Of a stretch of 64,000 nt of DNA, positions 10,604 through 20,905 are shown piece after piece (the stretch's first letter is position 1; each line of letters opens with the position of its first letter). Both the position numbers and the translations under genes were made by a program. This DNA is from Schizophyllum amplum (Eukaryota; Basidiomycota; Agaricomycetes; Agaricales; Schizophyllaceae): assembly GCA_007026445.1 (NCBI GenBank), contig VDMD01000002.1, forward strand, positions 3,100,001 through 3,164,000, given 5' to 3'. The notes beneath the pieces were generated by a model. The model did not search any database. It was not told the DNA's origin and worked only from the letters and a program-made list of their open reading frames with translations.

Positions 10604-12607
10604 ATGGCCAAACCCGTGAAGGCCGACAAGAAAGACAAGAAGGCGAAGAAGGCCGTGCCTACGGCGGCTGAGATCGTCGCGCCGAAGAAGGTCGTGGAGG
10701 TCGGTCTCGTTGGCGCTGTTCCGTGCGGGGGGAATGCTGATGACAGTGCAGAAACCTGCCAAGTCGGCTAAGAAGCAGGCGACCGCGGTGAAGGACAAGG
10801 TATCGGTACGTTGCATTCGGCTACGAGCTCACGATGGGCGCTGACGTCTGCGTAGAAGGAGACCAAGTCCTCGAAATCAAAAGCCGCCAAGGCCCCTGTT
10901 GCCAACGGCAAGGTGTGTGCCCTTCCTCACCGTCAGAGAATCTATGCTCATGTTACATAGGCGAAGGCAGCGGACTCATCGGACGACGACTCGTCGGACG
11001 AGGAGGAGACGAAGCCTGTTGCCGCCGCGACCAACGGCAAGGTGTGTACCATCTTTTTTCCGCACTATCATCTCTTACCCATCCTCGTAGAAGGCTGCCG
11101 CATCCGACTCGGACTCGGACAGCGAGGATGAGAAGCCCAAGGCCGCACAGGTGAAGGCGACCCCGTCAAAAGCTGCCGCCAAGGCGGCGTCTTCCGACTC
11201 CGATGACAGCGACGACGACTCCGAGCCCGAGAAGAAGACCCCCGCGAAGGCGGCGGTGGCCAAGCAGGCCGCTGCAGAGTCAAGCGACGAGTCTTCGGAG
11301 TCTGAGGACGAGAAGCCGGCGCCCAAGGCTGCGGCCAAGGGCAAGGTGGCGGCGGCGAAGCCCGCGCCAGCTGTGAAGGCACCGGCGAAGGACGACTCGT
11401 CGGACGACAGCTCAGATTCGGACGCGGAGGACGTGAAGCCGGCGGCGAAGGGCAAGGTGGCCGCAGCAAAGGCACCCGCGAAGAAGGACGAGTCCTCGGA
11501 CGATGACTCCTCTGACGAAGAGGACAAGCCAGCTGCGAAGGCTGTTGCGACGTCGGACTCCGACGACTCTGACAGCGACGACTCGGATGTCGACATGGCG
11601 GACGCAACGAAGGCGGCGCCGGCGCAAACCAATGGTGCGTGGCTTCTTACTCATCGTCTATCGAATTTGCTCACACGTCGCCTGCAGGCAAGCGCAAGGC
11701 GACCGATGACGCCCCCGTGGCGGCCAAAAAGGCCAAGCTCGCCGACGGCGATGCGGCTACATCAGAGGAGGACGAGTACACCTCCGTCTTCGTCGGAGGG
11801 CTCCCCTTCGATGTCGACAACGACCGGTTGCAGCAGGAGTTCGCCAAGTTCGGCGAGATCGAGTCCGCCATTGTAATGATGGACCGCTCGACCGGCAACT
11901 CGCGCGGCTTCGGCTACGTGCACTTCTCGACCCACGAGGAGGCGAAGAAGGCGCGGGAGGAGATGGACGGCTACGAGCTGGACGGGCGCAACATCCGCAC
12001 GGGCACGGCGACGAAGCCGAACAAGAACGCCGCACATGACCCGTCATCGCGCGCGAAGCAGTTCGGCGACAAGCCGAGCGAGCCCAGCAGCACCCTTTTC
12101 GTCGGCAACCTCTCGTGGTCGGCGACGGAGGACGCGGTCTGGGGCCTCTTCGGTGACTACGGCGTGAAGACCGTGCGTCTGCCGACTGAGTTCGAGACCG
12201 GTCGCCCGAAGGGCTTTGGCTACGTCGAGTTCGAGGACATCGAGGGCGCGAAGAAGGCGCATGACGCGCTGGCGGGCGCGGAGCTCGATGGGCGTAACAT
12301 CCGCCTCGACTACTCGCAGCCGCGCGACAGCAACGGCGGCGGGCGTGGCGGTGGACGTGGTGGAGGATTCGGTGGGCGTGGTGGCCGCGGCGGTGACCGT
12401 GGTGGTCGTGGCGGTGGGTTCGGTGGACGCGGCGGTGGCGGGTTTGGCGATCGCGGTGGCCGTGGTGGTCGCGGACGCGGTGGAGGCGACCGCGGGTACG
12501 GGGACCGCGGCGGTCGTGGTGGCGGGCGTGGTGCGCCGCGCGGTGGCCGGGGAGGCTTCAAGTCGGGCGCTGCTGCCCAGTTTGAGGGCAAAAAGATGAC
12601 CTTCTGA
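10604..12607 (+). CDS. NSR1: Nucleolin-like RRM/RGG protein (Nsr1/Gar2 family)
   Basis: Six exons: 10604-10699, 10752-10805, 10856-10912, 10961-11041, 11091-11634 and 11688-12607, about 583 aa. Introns are about 48-53 nt. The first donor is weak (gtcggt), so that junction is approximate; for the second I chose gtacgt at 10806. The N-terminal half is Lys/Ala-rich with repeated acidic serine blocks (SSDDSS, SDSDDSD), the nucleolar CK2-type pattern. Two RRMs follow: about 307-383 (RNP2 SVFVGGLP, RNP1 RGFGYVHF) and about 408-485 (RNP2 TLFVGNLS, RNP1 KGFGYVEF). The C-terminus is a long GGRGG/RGG box. This is the layout of Nsr1, Gar2 and nucleolin, which act in pre-rRNA processing and small-subunit assembly in the nucleolus. 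Family assignment is secure; one-to-one orthology is inferred. Confidence 0.88.
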
Positions 12608-12858
12608 GGGAGTCGTTTGATGAACTCTCGAGAGAATCATTGGTTGACCGACCGTCGGATACCCGTCCATGGAGGGATCCATTCTGTAGGATGTAATCAG
12701 GTCTATCTATCTACCATGTTTGTATGCCCCTTGTTCATGTCGCTATTATGCATTTGATGCTTGACAACACTGGACTCTGAAGATGGTTCCTTGCGCGACT
12801 GTTGCCTGAAGATGATGAGGCGTTCAAGCTTTACCGCGCAGTCAATTGGAGCCACAAA
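12608..12858. other. 3' flank of the nucleolin-like gene
   Basis: Presumed 3' UTR and terminator region. A T/G-rich stretch and pyrimidine runs follow the TGA, and no further coding signal is seen before the TIR of the next element. Confidence 0.3.
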
Positions 12859-14353
12859 TGTCGGAAAAATCTGAAGTCGCAAGTTACCCCTTGCTAGGCC
12901 ATATTAGGCGATTAGGCCTCCGGGGGGGTAATTAACGCAAGCCTATCTCCAATCCACGCTTATTAGGCCGATTATGCTAAGTAGGCCTAATCGCACATAA
13001 TCACCAATATTAGGACTAATTAGGCTGCCAGCCAGGGCATAACAAAAAAAATAGCAGGGGCGATCGCGCGGTACCGCTCCCGGTACCCCGCGACCACCCC
13101 TACATCACCACCAACTCCATGTAGACAATGAGATATATTTGCAGGGTATGATAATATACAAGGGGGTGGGACATAGCAACGAAGCTGTGATACACAGAAG
13201 CCTCGCCGAGATCATCTGCAACGACTGGTCAGACATGGGCTGACAGTTAGAGAAGGCGCACGCACCTCACGCACATAGAAAACTGCAGACCCGCTGTGGG
13301 GTTTGTTAGAAGAAATCCAACATACCGCGCGGACGACTTACAGCCTGAACGTCATCGCGCATCTGGCGGGGCATCCAGCGCTCCTGATGATTTCTAGCAC
13401 CCCAGATGTTGACTGGGGCACCATAATCAACGAGACAATGGATCTGACTGACAACAGCGAGGCAACTAGGAGTATGGGTTGCTGGGGTGCATGGTGGTCG
13501 CTGGTCAGGCGTGGGTCGTTGGCGCTGCTGCTTACAAAAGCGCTCGGCTTTTGCCGAGATTTCCCACGCCTTCTTTGAGCGACGACAGGGGTGACGCGGC
13601 CAGGCTGGCAGTATTGCGCCGCCGTCGCGCAAGCCAGCACGGGCGACGATTCGAACGAGTAATCGCTCATGGGTGTTTTGGCGGTCATGTAGGACGTCGG
13701 CACGCGCGCGCTTGCGCAAGCGCGATCGCTCTGCGACACGTCGTGTATGCACACGCCCGCTCGTCCACTCCTTTCTCGAGACAGCTTGTCAGCGCAATGC
13801 GTTGTATAATATTTTGCGACCAATGTCAAGGATATACACTATGAACTACTTGTCCCTCCGATAGGAGTCCTGCGAGCATTATGCCAGGTGTGCTGCTTGC
13901 ACCTGCATTCGGCCAGCCACAACGTGAACCTGTTACCTGGTCGATGCTACTACTGATTCGGACATGTTATTGCGTACCAATAATGACTCTATATAATCTA
14001 TCTAGTATCCACATCATCTCACTCGATAGCGTGAGCCGGAAACGGGCAGGCATAGCCAAGGGCCTTGCCAGCTAATGCTATAGGCTCTGCTCCGCGCTAC
14101 TACATACGTGGAGCAAGGGCAACGTCGGCATATGGCAGAGCACACCGACTTTCCTTGGTACCCCACGCGAGCGAGCGTCCACGAGCACCCTGGAGCTTGG
14201 GGCGGTCGGGCAGTGGATAGGGCACAATTGAGCCTAAGAGCGGCTAAACAGACCTAAGCCGACATAATACCTGCCTAATTGGGCGGCGCGCCTGACATAA
14301 TTAGGCCATTAGGGGGTCGTACGTCTAATTAGGCTTTTCCGATTTTTCCGACA
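12859..14353. mobile_element. 1.5-kb TIR element with TTAGGC-rich subterminal repeats
   Basis: The ends are perfect 13-bp inverted copies of TGTCGGAAAAATC, flanked by AAA on both sides (12856-12858 and 14354-14356). Inside each end is a 130-150 bp zone crowded with TTAGGC, TAGGCCTAAT and their complements, as in the subterminal binding arrays of cut-and-paste transposons. The core (about 13,300-13,830, minus strand) has an open frame of 150-160 codons with no recognised domain. TIR plus subterminal arrays support a nonautonomous DNA transposon. The AAA duplication sits in an A-run, so the superfamily is left open. Confidence 0.6.
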
Positions 14354-14356
14354 AAA

Positions 14357-15410
14357 GGATCCTCATCGATGAAGCTAGGTCTGTAGCGTTGGCGACTATG
14401 CCAGCTACACAGGGATTGCAGGCATCTGCACAGCGTATGCACGCGAGTCCTTCTTAGGTGTAAGTTACCAAGTCAGCGTTTCTTTCGAGCTTCGCGAGGC
14501 AGGGGTCCGGGACCCGGGATAGGTGGCTCAATGGCGACGCGTTGACGAGCCGGGCACAAGGATAAGCTCTGACGTGGAACGAGACGGCCTCAGCGCCAGT
14601 ATAGCTGTGGCGTGGAAGGGAACGGTGGGCAACTTGGTGTTCGTCGTCGAGTTGCACGTAAGTAAGTAAAGAACAGTAAGTATATCGAAGATAGAGTCTG
14701 ATAGACACGTACCGAGTCGCGATGGAGGCACCCGTCTCATAAAAGATATGAGATAGCCACCGAGTTTTGCACCAGTAGGGCTATGCTTTACTCCGCAATC
14801 TGTGGCTACGCGGGATGCAGTGTTTCCCGGGGAACCAGACAAAAGAGTGATTCGCTTGAAAATGGGTTGGGAGCGAACCTGTCGTCCTGGAGCCGCGAGA
14901 GCTGTTCAAATATCGCACCATCATCGTGCTATAGATGATATCGCAAAGAACGATACGTCTGTAGCGCATGATTCATGATACATTGCTTCTGCCAGAGCGC
15001 ACTCTGTGGCAACATAGCGGATTGGCGTGCGGTCCGCGAGAGCCAGGCAGACACAGAGCGAGCAGAGGGTTGATATATTGACACAAGGCGGCTGACTGAC
15101 GCGACACAGCCACGTAAGTAGTCTCGGAGTTGAGCAGTTTCCGGAGGTCAGTGTGAGCCATCCGTCCAGCATCCGTCAAGGTTCCGGTGGAATCATTGTA
15201 GGATGCGCGACGAGTCAACAAAGGAAAGATGTGACCGTCGTGTGCAGGCGTGAGCTCACGTGATAATATCACCTGATCGTGAAAGGCAATGAAGTTGCGC
15301 GTCAAGGGGGCCAAGCGTCTTGTTCTTTCCCTTCCACCAGCATCGGCCGCTGAGCGAGTCCGCGACGACGACGATAACAACAACAGCGACGACTATCATT
15401 ACTATTCATC
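14357..15410. other. Intergenic and 5' region of cdh1
   Basis: No supported gene. The last 60 bases before the start codon at 15411 are a CGA/ACAACA-rich leader. A minus-strand open frame (15383-14973) diverges from cdh1 but has no recognisable domain and is treated as chance. Confidence 0.35.
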
Positions 15411-17497
15411 ATGTCAGGTGGTCTCAAGAACACATTCTTCGGCAAGCGGCTTCGCGGCGTAGGCGCACAGGAGGACCAGGAACCTCGTACCACCACCAAG
15501 ACCCGTTTTAATCCAGTATTCCCCATCGCCACCGCCGTCGGAAATCCCTTCCTAACCTCAGAGGCCGCCTCCGCAAGCACCCCATCCCTTGATGCCGCCA
15601 GCTCCAGCGGCAGCAGCAGCGTCGCCCCCGAGTCGCCTGCCCCCGATGCTCCATCCCCGAAGAAAGACTACGGCGACCGGTTCATCCCCAGCAGAAGCGA
15701 GGATGACCTGATCACATCCTATCATCTCAAAGACAACGGCCCTGCCACGCCTACGAAGAAGAACCGCATTATACCCAGCGAGAGCGATGCGCCTAAAGGT
15801 GCGTGGTGCCGCAGATCGCTGTGGCACCTTATCTGACCCCTTCCCAGAGCAGAGTAACGCGCTGTTCGCCACCGTACTGCACACCGAAATGGCTCCCGAG
15901 CTGCCCTCTCGACCATCCTCCCCCGTCCGACCAGTGACTACCCCGACGGCACCTACCACACCGACGCGCCGGAAATTGTACTCCTTCAACTCTCCCACGA
16001 AGACTTCGCCTCAACGGGCACTTGAACGTGGCCGCGCGTTGGACGATCCCACGTCGAGTGCCTACTCATTATCGCCTGTCCGCCCGCAATCAAGCAAGAT
16101 CCTTCGATCTCCACGGCGGGACGCACGGAACGTCTGCAAAACGCCCTACAGGGTCTTGGACGCGCCGGAACTGGCCGAGGACTTCTATCTCAATCTCGTC
16201 GACTGGAGCAGCACGAACGTACTCGGTGTCGGTCTCGGCTCCTGCGTTTATTTATGGACAGCACATAACGCGCAGGTGTCGAAGCTATGCGACCTGTCCA
16301 ACGTGAGCGACCAGATCAGCTCCGTCTCATGGGTTCAAAAGGTGCGCCCCCAGCTCTTTTCAATCGGATGACCTACCCACACCCTTCAGGGCTCCCTACT
16401 GGCTGTCGGCACGTTCTCTGGCCGCCTATATATCTACGACGCGGCCACCCTTCAATTGTCTCGTCAATATACGCAAGCTCACAGCCAGCGCATCGGCTCC
16501 TTAGCCTGGAACTCACACCTGCTGTCATCCGGATCGCGCGACCGAATGATCCATCATCGAGACGTGCGCGAACCTGGACTCGACCCGGTACAACGCTCGA
16601 ACGGTCATCGACAAGAGGTATGCGGACTCAAGTGGAGCAACGGCGTGGACAACGGGTATGCGAGCAGCTCAGGATCTGGTCCTGCCGGTTTGTTGGCCAG
16701 CGGGGGGAACGACAACAAGGTGTGCATCTGGGACCTGCGAGGGTCCAAGCGGCCGCCGACGACTGCGCCTAGCACTCATGTGAGTATCGGCACGAGCCGC
16801 GCCAGGACAGGCGCGCCCGGTGGTACATCTGCGTCGGGAGATGAGGGCGCCGGAGGTGAGTATCGCCGTGCACGAGCAAGACGGTCAGGGCATTGACATG
16901 GGTACCGCAGCCAATGACTCGAACTATCTGTTCAAGTTCCACGCACACACCGCCGCCGTCAAGGCGCTGGCTTGGGATCCGCACGTCTCTGGCGTTCTTG
17001 CGACTGGCGGCGGAACGCAGGACAAGAACATTCGCTGGTGGAACTGTTCCAACGGCGCGATGCTCGGCGAATTGGACACGGGTAGTCAGGTATGTAACGA
17101 TTGCCGGATGCATAGCGACGAGCTGACGGGATATATGCAGGTTTGCAACCTCATCTGGTCTCTAACCTCGCACGAGCTGGTGTCCACCCACGGCTACTCG
17201 TCCTCGCACGCGCAGAACCAGATCTGTATCTGGAAGTATCCTAGCCTGGAGATGGTGGCCAGCCTGACAGGGCACATGAATCGGTGCGTAACCGGTACTC
17301 CCCGTCACGACCGTCATGCTGAAGGGTATCGCAGCGTGCTCTACTTGGCGATGTCGCCGGACGGGGAGACCATTGTGACGGGCGCGGGCGATGAGACGCT
17401 ACGCTTCTGGAACGCGTTCCCGAAGAGGAGCGAGAGTGAACGCGAGGGGCTGGGAGGGGAACGAAGTCGGCTGGACTATGCGCGGCTGATTCGTTGA
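15411..17497 (+). CDS. CDH1: APC/C activator of the Cdh1/Fizzy-related family (WD40)
   Basis: Six exons: 15411-15798, 15848-16341, 16390-16855, 16911-17089, 17141-17283 and 17335-17497, giving 610 aa. Introns are 49, 48, 55, 51 and 51 nt, and all phases agree. Diagnostic motifs in order: C-box DRFIPSR (89-95), a Ser/Pro-rich region, KILRSP (213-218), RVLDAPELAEDFYLNLVDW at the start of the propeller, then WD40 blades ending WDL, WWN, WKY and FWN, and a C-terminal Ile-Arg (LIR). C-box and IR tail are the APC/C contact sites; the propeller reads D-box and KEN degrons. Co-activators of this type direct APC/C at mitotic exit and in G1. KILRSP and the IR end favour Cdh1/Fzr over Cdc20. Exon 3 includes about 25 residues rich in Gly/Ser between blades, and the neighbouring GTGAGT at 16780 gives the wrong frame as a donor. 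Confidence 0.92.
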
Positions 17498-17866
17498 GTG
17501 ATGTGCTGGTGCCTTAACGTCGCTCAGATCACATCCATTTGACCTTGTCTAGCCGCATCAGCAAATGCTGCAGTTGCCGTCTTCGCCCTTGCAGCTTCAT
17601 TTCCTCTGCAGCCACCATCACTCTACATCTACCCAGTGTATCATAGCACTAAATCTACACATTATATCTCTCCTTCCTCTCTGCAACATCTTTACCAGCA
17701 TAGTCCTCTACTGTGCATCCACCTACCCATAGCTGCACTCATATCACATCTAGTTTCCTACATAAGTCATCGATTTGCATAGTCTATCGTATCATCAATG
17801 TACCTCTTGCACTGTCTGTCACTTCAGGTAAGGGGGCACCAGGGGACACACGGGTGCAACTAGTAA
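17498..17866 (+). other. 3' flank of cdh1
   Basis: Pyrimidine- and T-rich sequence after the stop (CTTCC, TCTACATC, TATATCTC), consistent with 3' UTR and polyadenylation region. No further gene seen before the LTR remnant. Confidence 0.35.
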
Positions 17867-17992
17867 GCGACAGCACACAAGTCAGAGATAAAGAGAGACT
17901 TGGATGCGGCCGCTCTAGGCAGAAAGACCGGGAAATGCTGATGACTAAGCGGAATATGTGGCGCACAGCGTAAGGCGTAGTGCGCACATAAG
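17867..17992 (-). repeat. Copia LTR remnant (type II LTR)
   Basis: Matches the LTRs at 55,981-56,288 and 59,596-59,842 through GCGACAGCACACAAGTCAGAG, the CTTGGATGCGGCCGCTCTAG block and GGAATATGTGGCGCAC. It stops abruptly after GCGCACATAAG, and no TSD or internal region remains. Beyond the break is a 112-bp dispersed repeat. Confidence 0.7.
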
Positions 17993-18019
17993 TTAGTCTC
18001 CTGAGACGTTCAGGGAACA

Positions 18020-18131
18020 TCTGCTTCCAAACGCGCCCTGGAAACCGGAACGGGGCGAATTTGAATCACGTGAGCTTTACCACGCTCGGGGACATCTCTT
18101 TTCGGAAGGCTACCTCCCGAAAAAGGTGTTA
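18020..18131 (+). repeat. Dispersed 110-bp repeat, copy 1
   Basis: Homologous in reverse orientation to 32,050-32,160 (shared TCTGCTTCCAAACGCG, CACGCTCGGGGAC and GGAAGGCTACCTCCC). Both copies adjoin a truncated type II LTR. Confidence 0.65.
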
Positions 18132-18136
18132 TCCCC

Positions 18137-18360
18137 GAGAACGACTAGACTCGAACCAGTCCCCGCTCTCGCGCGAGGGAGAAAACGACGAACAATGTCG
18201 GAGGCCGCCTTCGGCGTCCGGGCCCGGTTGCCGGAGATAGTCAGAAGTAAAAGCGGTGCCCGCGGAGCGGGGACTGGAGTTTCTCGTACCGTAGCAAGTG
18301 CAGTCAAAACTTTCCCACGAATATATGCGACTTAGAGAAATTTTGACGAAAGATCAGTGC
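18137..18360 (+). repeat. Hairpin-type repeat, left copy
   Basis: Contains CTCGAACCAGTCCCCGC and, inverted, GCGGGGACTGGAGTTTCTCG about 120 bp apart, so it can fold on itself. A block from AGTCAAAA to ATTTTGACG follows. The same modules recur in reverse order on the far side of the hAT-like element (20,411-20,475 and 20,814-20,905). Confidence 0.5.
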
Positions 18361-19162
18361 GTTCGGCGTGCCCAAGTGCCGCGTCGTCTCTGCTGTGCCA
18401 TCCGGATCTCTATCTTGTGCACGTCTCCTGGCTACCCTCGTCCATCATGAAGCCGTAACAGCGAAAAATACAGCTGACCGGCTGGACAATGGACTTGATC
18501 TACATACGGAGGCGCGGTCTCGGAGGGGGGCCTGCCGTTGAGGGCAAGCATTACAATGGTCGATTGCGGCTTCCCAGCATAACAGGTGCGTTACCGTAGA
18601 GTTGAAGCCAACCCTCGCTGACAGTCAGTTGACCAGGGACAGATGAGGCTGGCTCGGTTGGCGAGTACCATTGGAGGACGCGCACGCCCGCGTTGGCGGC
18701 TGAGGGCCGACTTCGAGCAGTCCAGATCAGTGCAGCCTCTGCTGTCACGGTGCGTCGCTATGCGCTTGGTCTCCAAGATAGCGCCTCTTGATCATCCCAC
18801 ATCTGTGCATGCAAGATCGACTCATCGATGCCCAATGCCCGGGCGCGTTGCCTCTATGTCCTTGTGGCTTCAGCTGCTGTTCTCAGCCCTGTTGCTGGAA
18901 TATGCCCTCATCCTCTAAACACCAGATATCTACCTCATATCAGTATGTGACTTTGGGAGGAACGTACGCGAACGACATCGCGCCAGGGACGCGCCCTCTC
19001 CGGCGGCTCTCGCACGGCTGCCATATGACTCATCCGTTATGCAAATGCATTTCTTCGTCCATTTCTCAGTCTGAGCTCTAAATGCTAGGGAACATGTGCA
19101 AACCCATCTGAAATGACATCCAGTACATATAGTAGATGTAAGAGCCCGAAGGACAAGGTCGA
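18361..19162. other. Noncoding spacer
   Basis: About 800 bp between the hairpin repeat and the hAT-like element. Only short chance frames; nothing recognisable seen. Confidence 0.3.
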
Positions 19163-19170
19163 CGCGCGAT

Positions 19171-20401
19171 TAAGGAAAGGCACGGGTCTACCCCCGGGTT
19201 TCTGGGGCTGACCCGTACCCGTACCCGTGAGAAACCCCTACCCGTGGCGCGGGTTAGATACACGGGTTACCCGCGGGTACGCCACGGGTCGTGGCTCAGA
19301 GGGTGCGGGGGATGTTTGCGTGCACTGACGGTGGCATTGGCGCCTCGCACTGCTTCTAAACTATGTAGAGCATGTATATTGTCTATATACTGATGTACAT
19401 AGGGATCGACAGGGATGCGAGGGGGAGGCCACTCGAAGCTGAAATAGCTCCGTAGAGGGCGGGACGGAGGCGGGAGTGATGCAGCACAAAAGACCGCCCC
19501 TGGCCGCGCGGGCGCAGCGTACGCATAGCGCTGACACCTCCCCGCCCTTGTAGAACCTGCTGAAGGGTTCGGGGCGTTGACCAAGAGCCGCACCGCGAAG
19601 TCCCAGTGCGGTGAGTCCTCGAGCGGTTTGGCTCTTGGTCAAGGGCGGGCTACACGCTAGTGCAAAGGGAGGGGGAAGGGGGGGGGGAGTGAAGGGGGGC
19701 ATGGGCGCCTCAGAAATGAGTGCCGGATGTGCGAGACGCACATCCGGCGCTGCGCGCGTCGTCTTTGACGGGTGGCGAGGCGCGAGCGGGCGGCCATCGC
19801 TAGAGCGACGCTGGCGTCGCGCGCTCTCGCTGCTTGCTTTAAAGGGCTATAGCACATAGTAGTCAGTAAAAAGACTCATGTAGGGCGCAGCTACGCACCT
19901 GCGGGCGCATCCGCGCCGGCCTGCCCCCTCAAGCGGCGTCATCCACCTTGTTTGACTGGTTCTGCCTTTAATAACTGCTAATATTTTCGGTATTTGCAGT
20001 TTTCGAGGTGGACGAGGTTAGCAGAAGAGAAACGGGTGGCCCAGGGGCAGCTGCGAGGTCGGGGTAGTCGTCGCTGAAGAACAAGACACATTGATCGCAG
20101 GCGCGCGGCAAATCGGACCGAGTTGCCGAGTTCCGTCGCCGACGCGCGCATTGACGGTGGCAAAATTGTAGACGCTTTTGTGCGCGTTTTTGCGCGTTTA
20201 GTGCCTTTGTCGTCAATAAGATAGCACTCTAGCAGACCTCACGTCCACAGCCTCAGAAGTGGGCTTTTATTGGCGGATTTTTGGCGGATTTCCCACGGGT
20301 TGTGGCGGGTTGGCGGGTCGGCCGAGTGCGACCCGTACCCGTACCCGTGACCTGATCCTACCCGTGACCCGGCGGGTTTTCGAAACCCGTGCCTTTCCTT
20401 A
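19171..20401. mobile_element. Nonautonomous hAT-like element with 8-bp target duplication
   Basis: The termini are inverted copies of TAAGGAAAGGCACGGGT. The 8-bp direct repeat CGCGCGAT flanks the element exactly (19163-19170 and 20402-20409). Both subterminal 120-bp zones are packed with ACCCGT/ACGGGT repeats. The interior has no transposase-like frame. Eight-base duplications and short dense subterminal repeats are characteristic of hAT elements; the class is inferred from these, the boundaries are seen directly. Confidence 0.8.
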
Positions 20402-20410
20402 CGCGCGATT

Positions 20411-20905
20411 CAGCTGAGGCGATCCGTCAAAATTTTTCTAAGTCGCACTTATTCGTGGGAAACTTTTGACTGTACTTTCACGAGCTAAGGATGCACAGGA
20501 CGCGTAAGACCTCAGTCTTCCTGCAGTGAGGGTAAAGACTGATATTCGTACCTAAGGATGCGCAGGACGCGTAAGACTAAGGTACTGTTAGCTGAAGATA
20601 AAGTAAAAGTAGCGTAAGACGCACCCTCAGTCTTCCTGCAGTGAGGGTAAAGACTGAGGGGCGGAAAAGGGCGGAGCCCCTATAAAAGTAAGCGTTAGAA
20701 TTCCCTAATCGGGAATTGTAAGGGTGCAAGGTACTTAGATGCACTGTGTGACATGACACGGTGCGTCGGGCTGAAGGCAGGCTCGTCCGCCTACCCACCA
20801 CTTTTGACATGTACTCGATACGGTACGAGAAGCTCCAGTCCCCGCACCGGGTGTCCAAATCCAAGTGTCAGCTTGGACCGGCCCAGTGCGGCGGACTGGT
20901 ATCGA
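20411..20905 (-). repeat. Hairpin-type repeat, right copy (interrupted)
   Basis: 20,411-20,475 is an inverted copy of 18,296-18,355 (TCAAAATTT..TAAGTCGCA..TTTTGACTG). 20,814-20,846 is an inverted copy of 18,273-18,297 (CGATACGGTACGAGAAGC..CCAGTCCCCGC). About 340 bp of other sequence, including the hairpin tandem repeat, separates the two blocks, so this copy was split by an insertion. Confidence 0.5.
20485..20657. repeat. Short tandem and palindromic repeats
   Basis: CTAAGGATGC(A/G)CAGGACGCG occurs at 20,485 and 20,552. A 32-bp block (20,511-20,542 and 20,626-20,657) starts CTCAGTCTT and ends AAAGACTGA, so each copy can form a hairpin with a 9-bp stem. Confidence 0.6.

Noticed and set aside
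12310..12682. Minus-strand Pro/Arg- and Thr/Ala-rich frames
   Set aside because: They are shadows of the GC-rich RGG box of the nucleolin-like gene.
14973..15383. 136-codon minus-strand frame divergent from cdh1
   Set aside because: No recognisable domain, no conserved splice pattern, and it overlaps the expected cdh1 promoter and leader.
18137..18180. Possible tRNA or SINE B-box (GGTTCGAGTC on the minus strand)
   Set aside because: No A-box, no cloverleaf and no terminator nearby. The motif is one arm of the hairpin repeat.
20485..20657. Rho-independent-type terminators (hairpins)
   Set aside because: The hairpins are tandem repeats in repeat-rich fungal DNA and are not at a gene end; bacterial-type termination does not apply.
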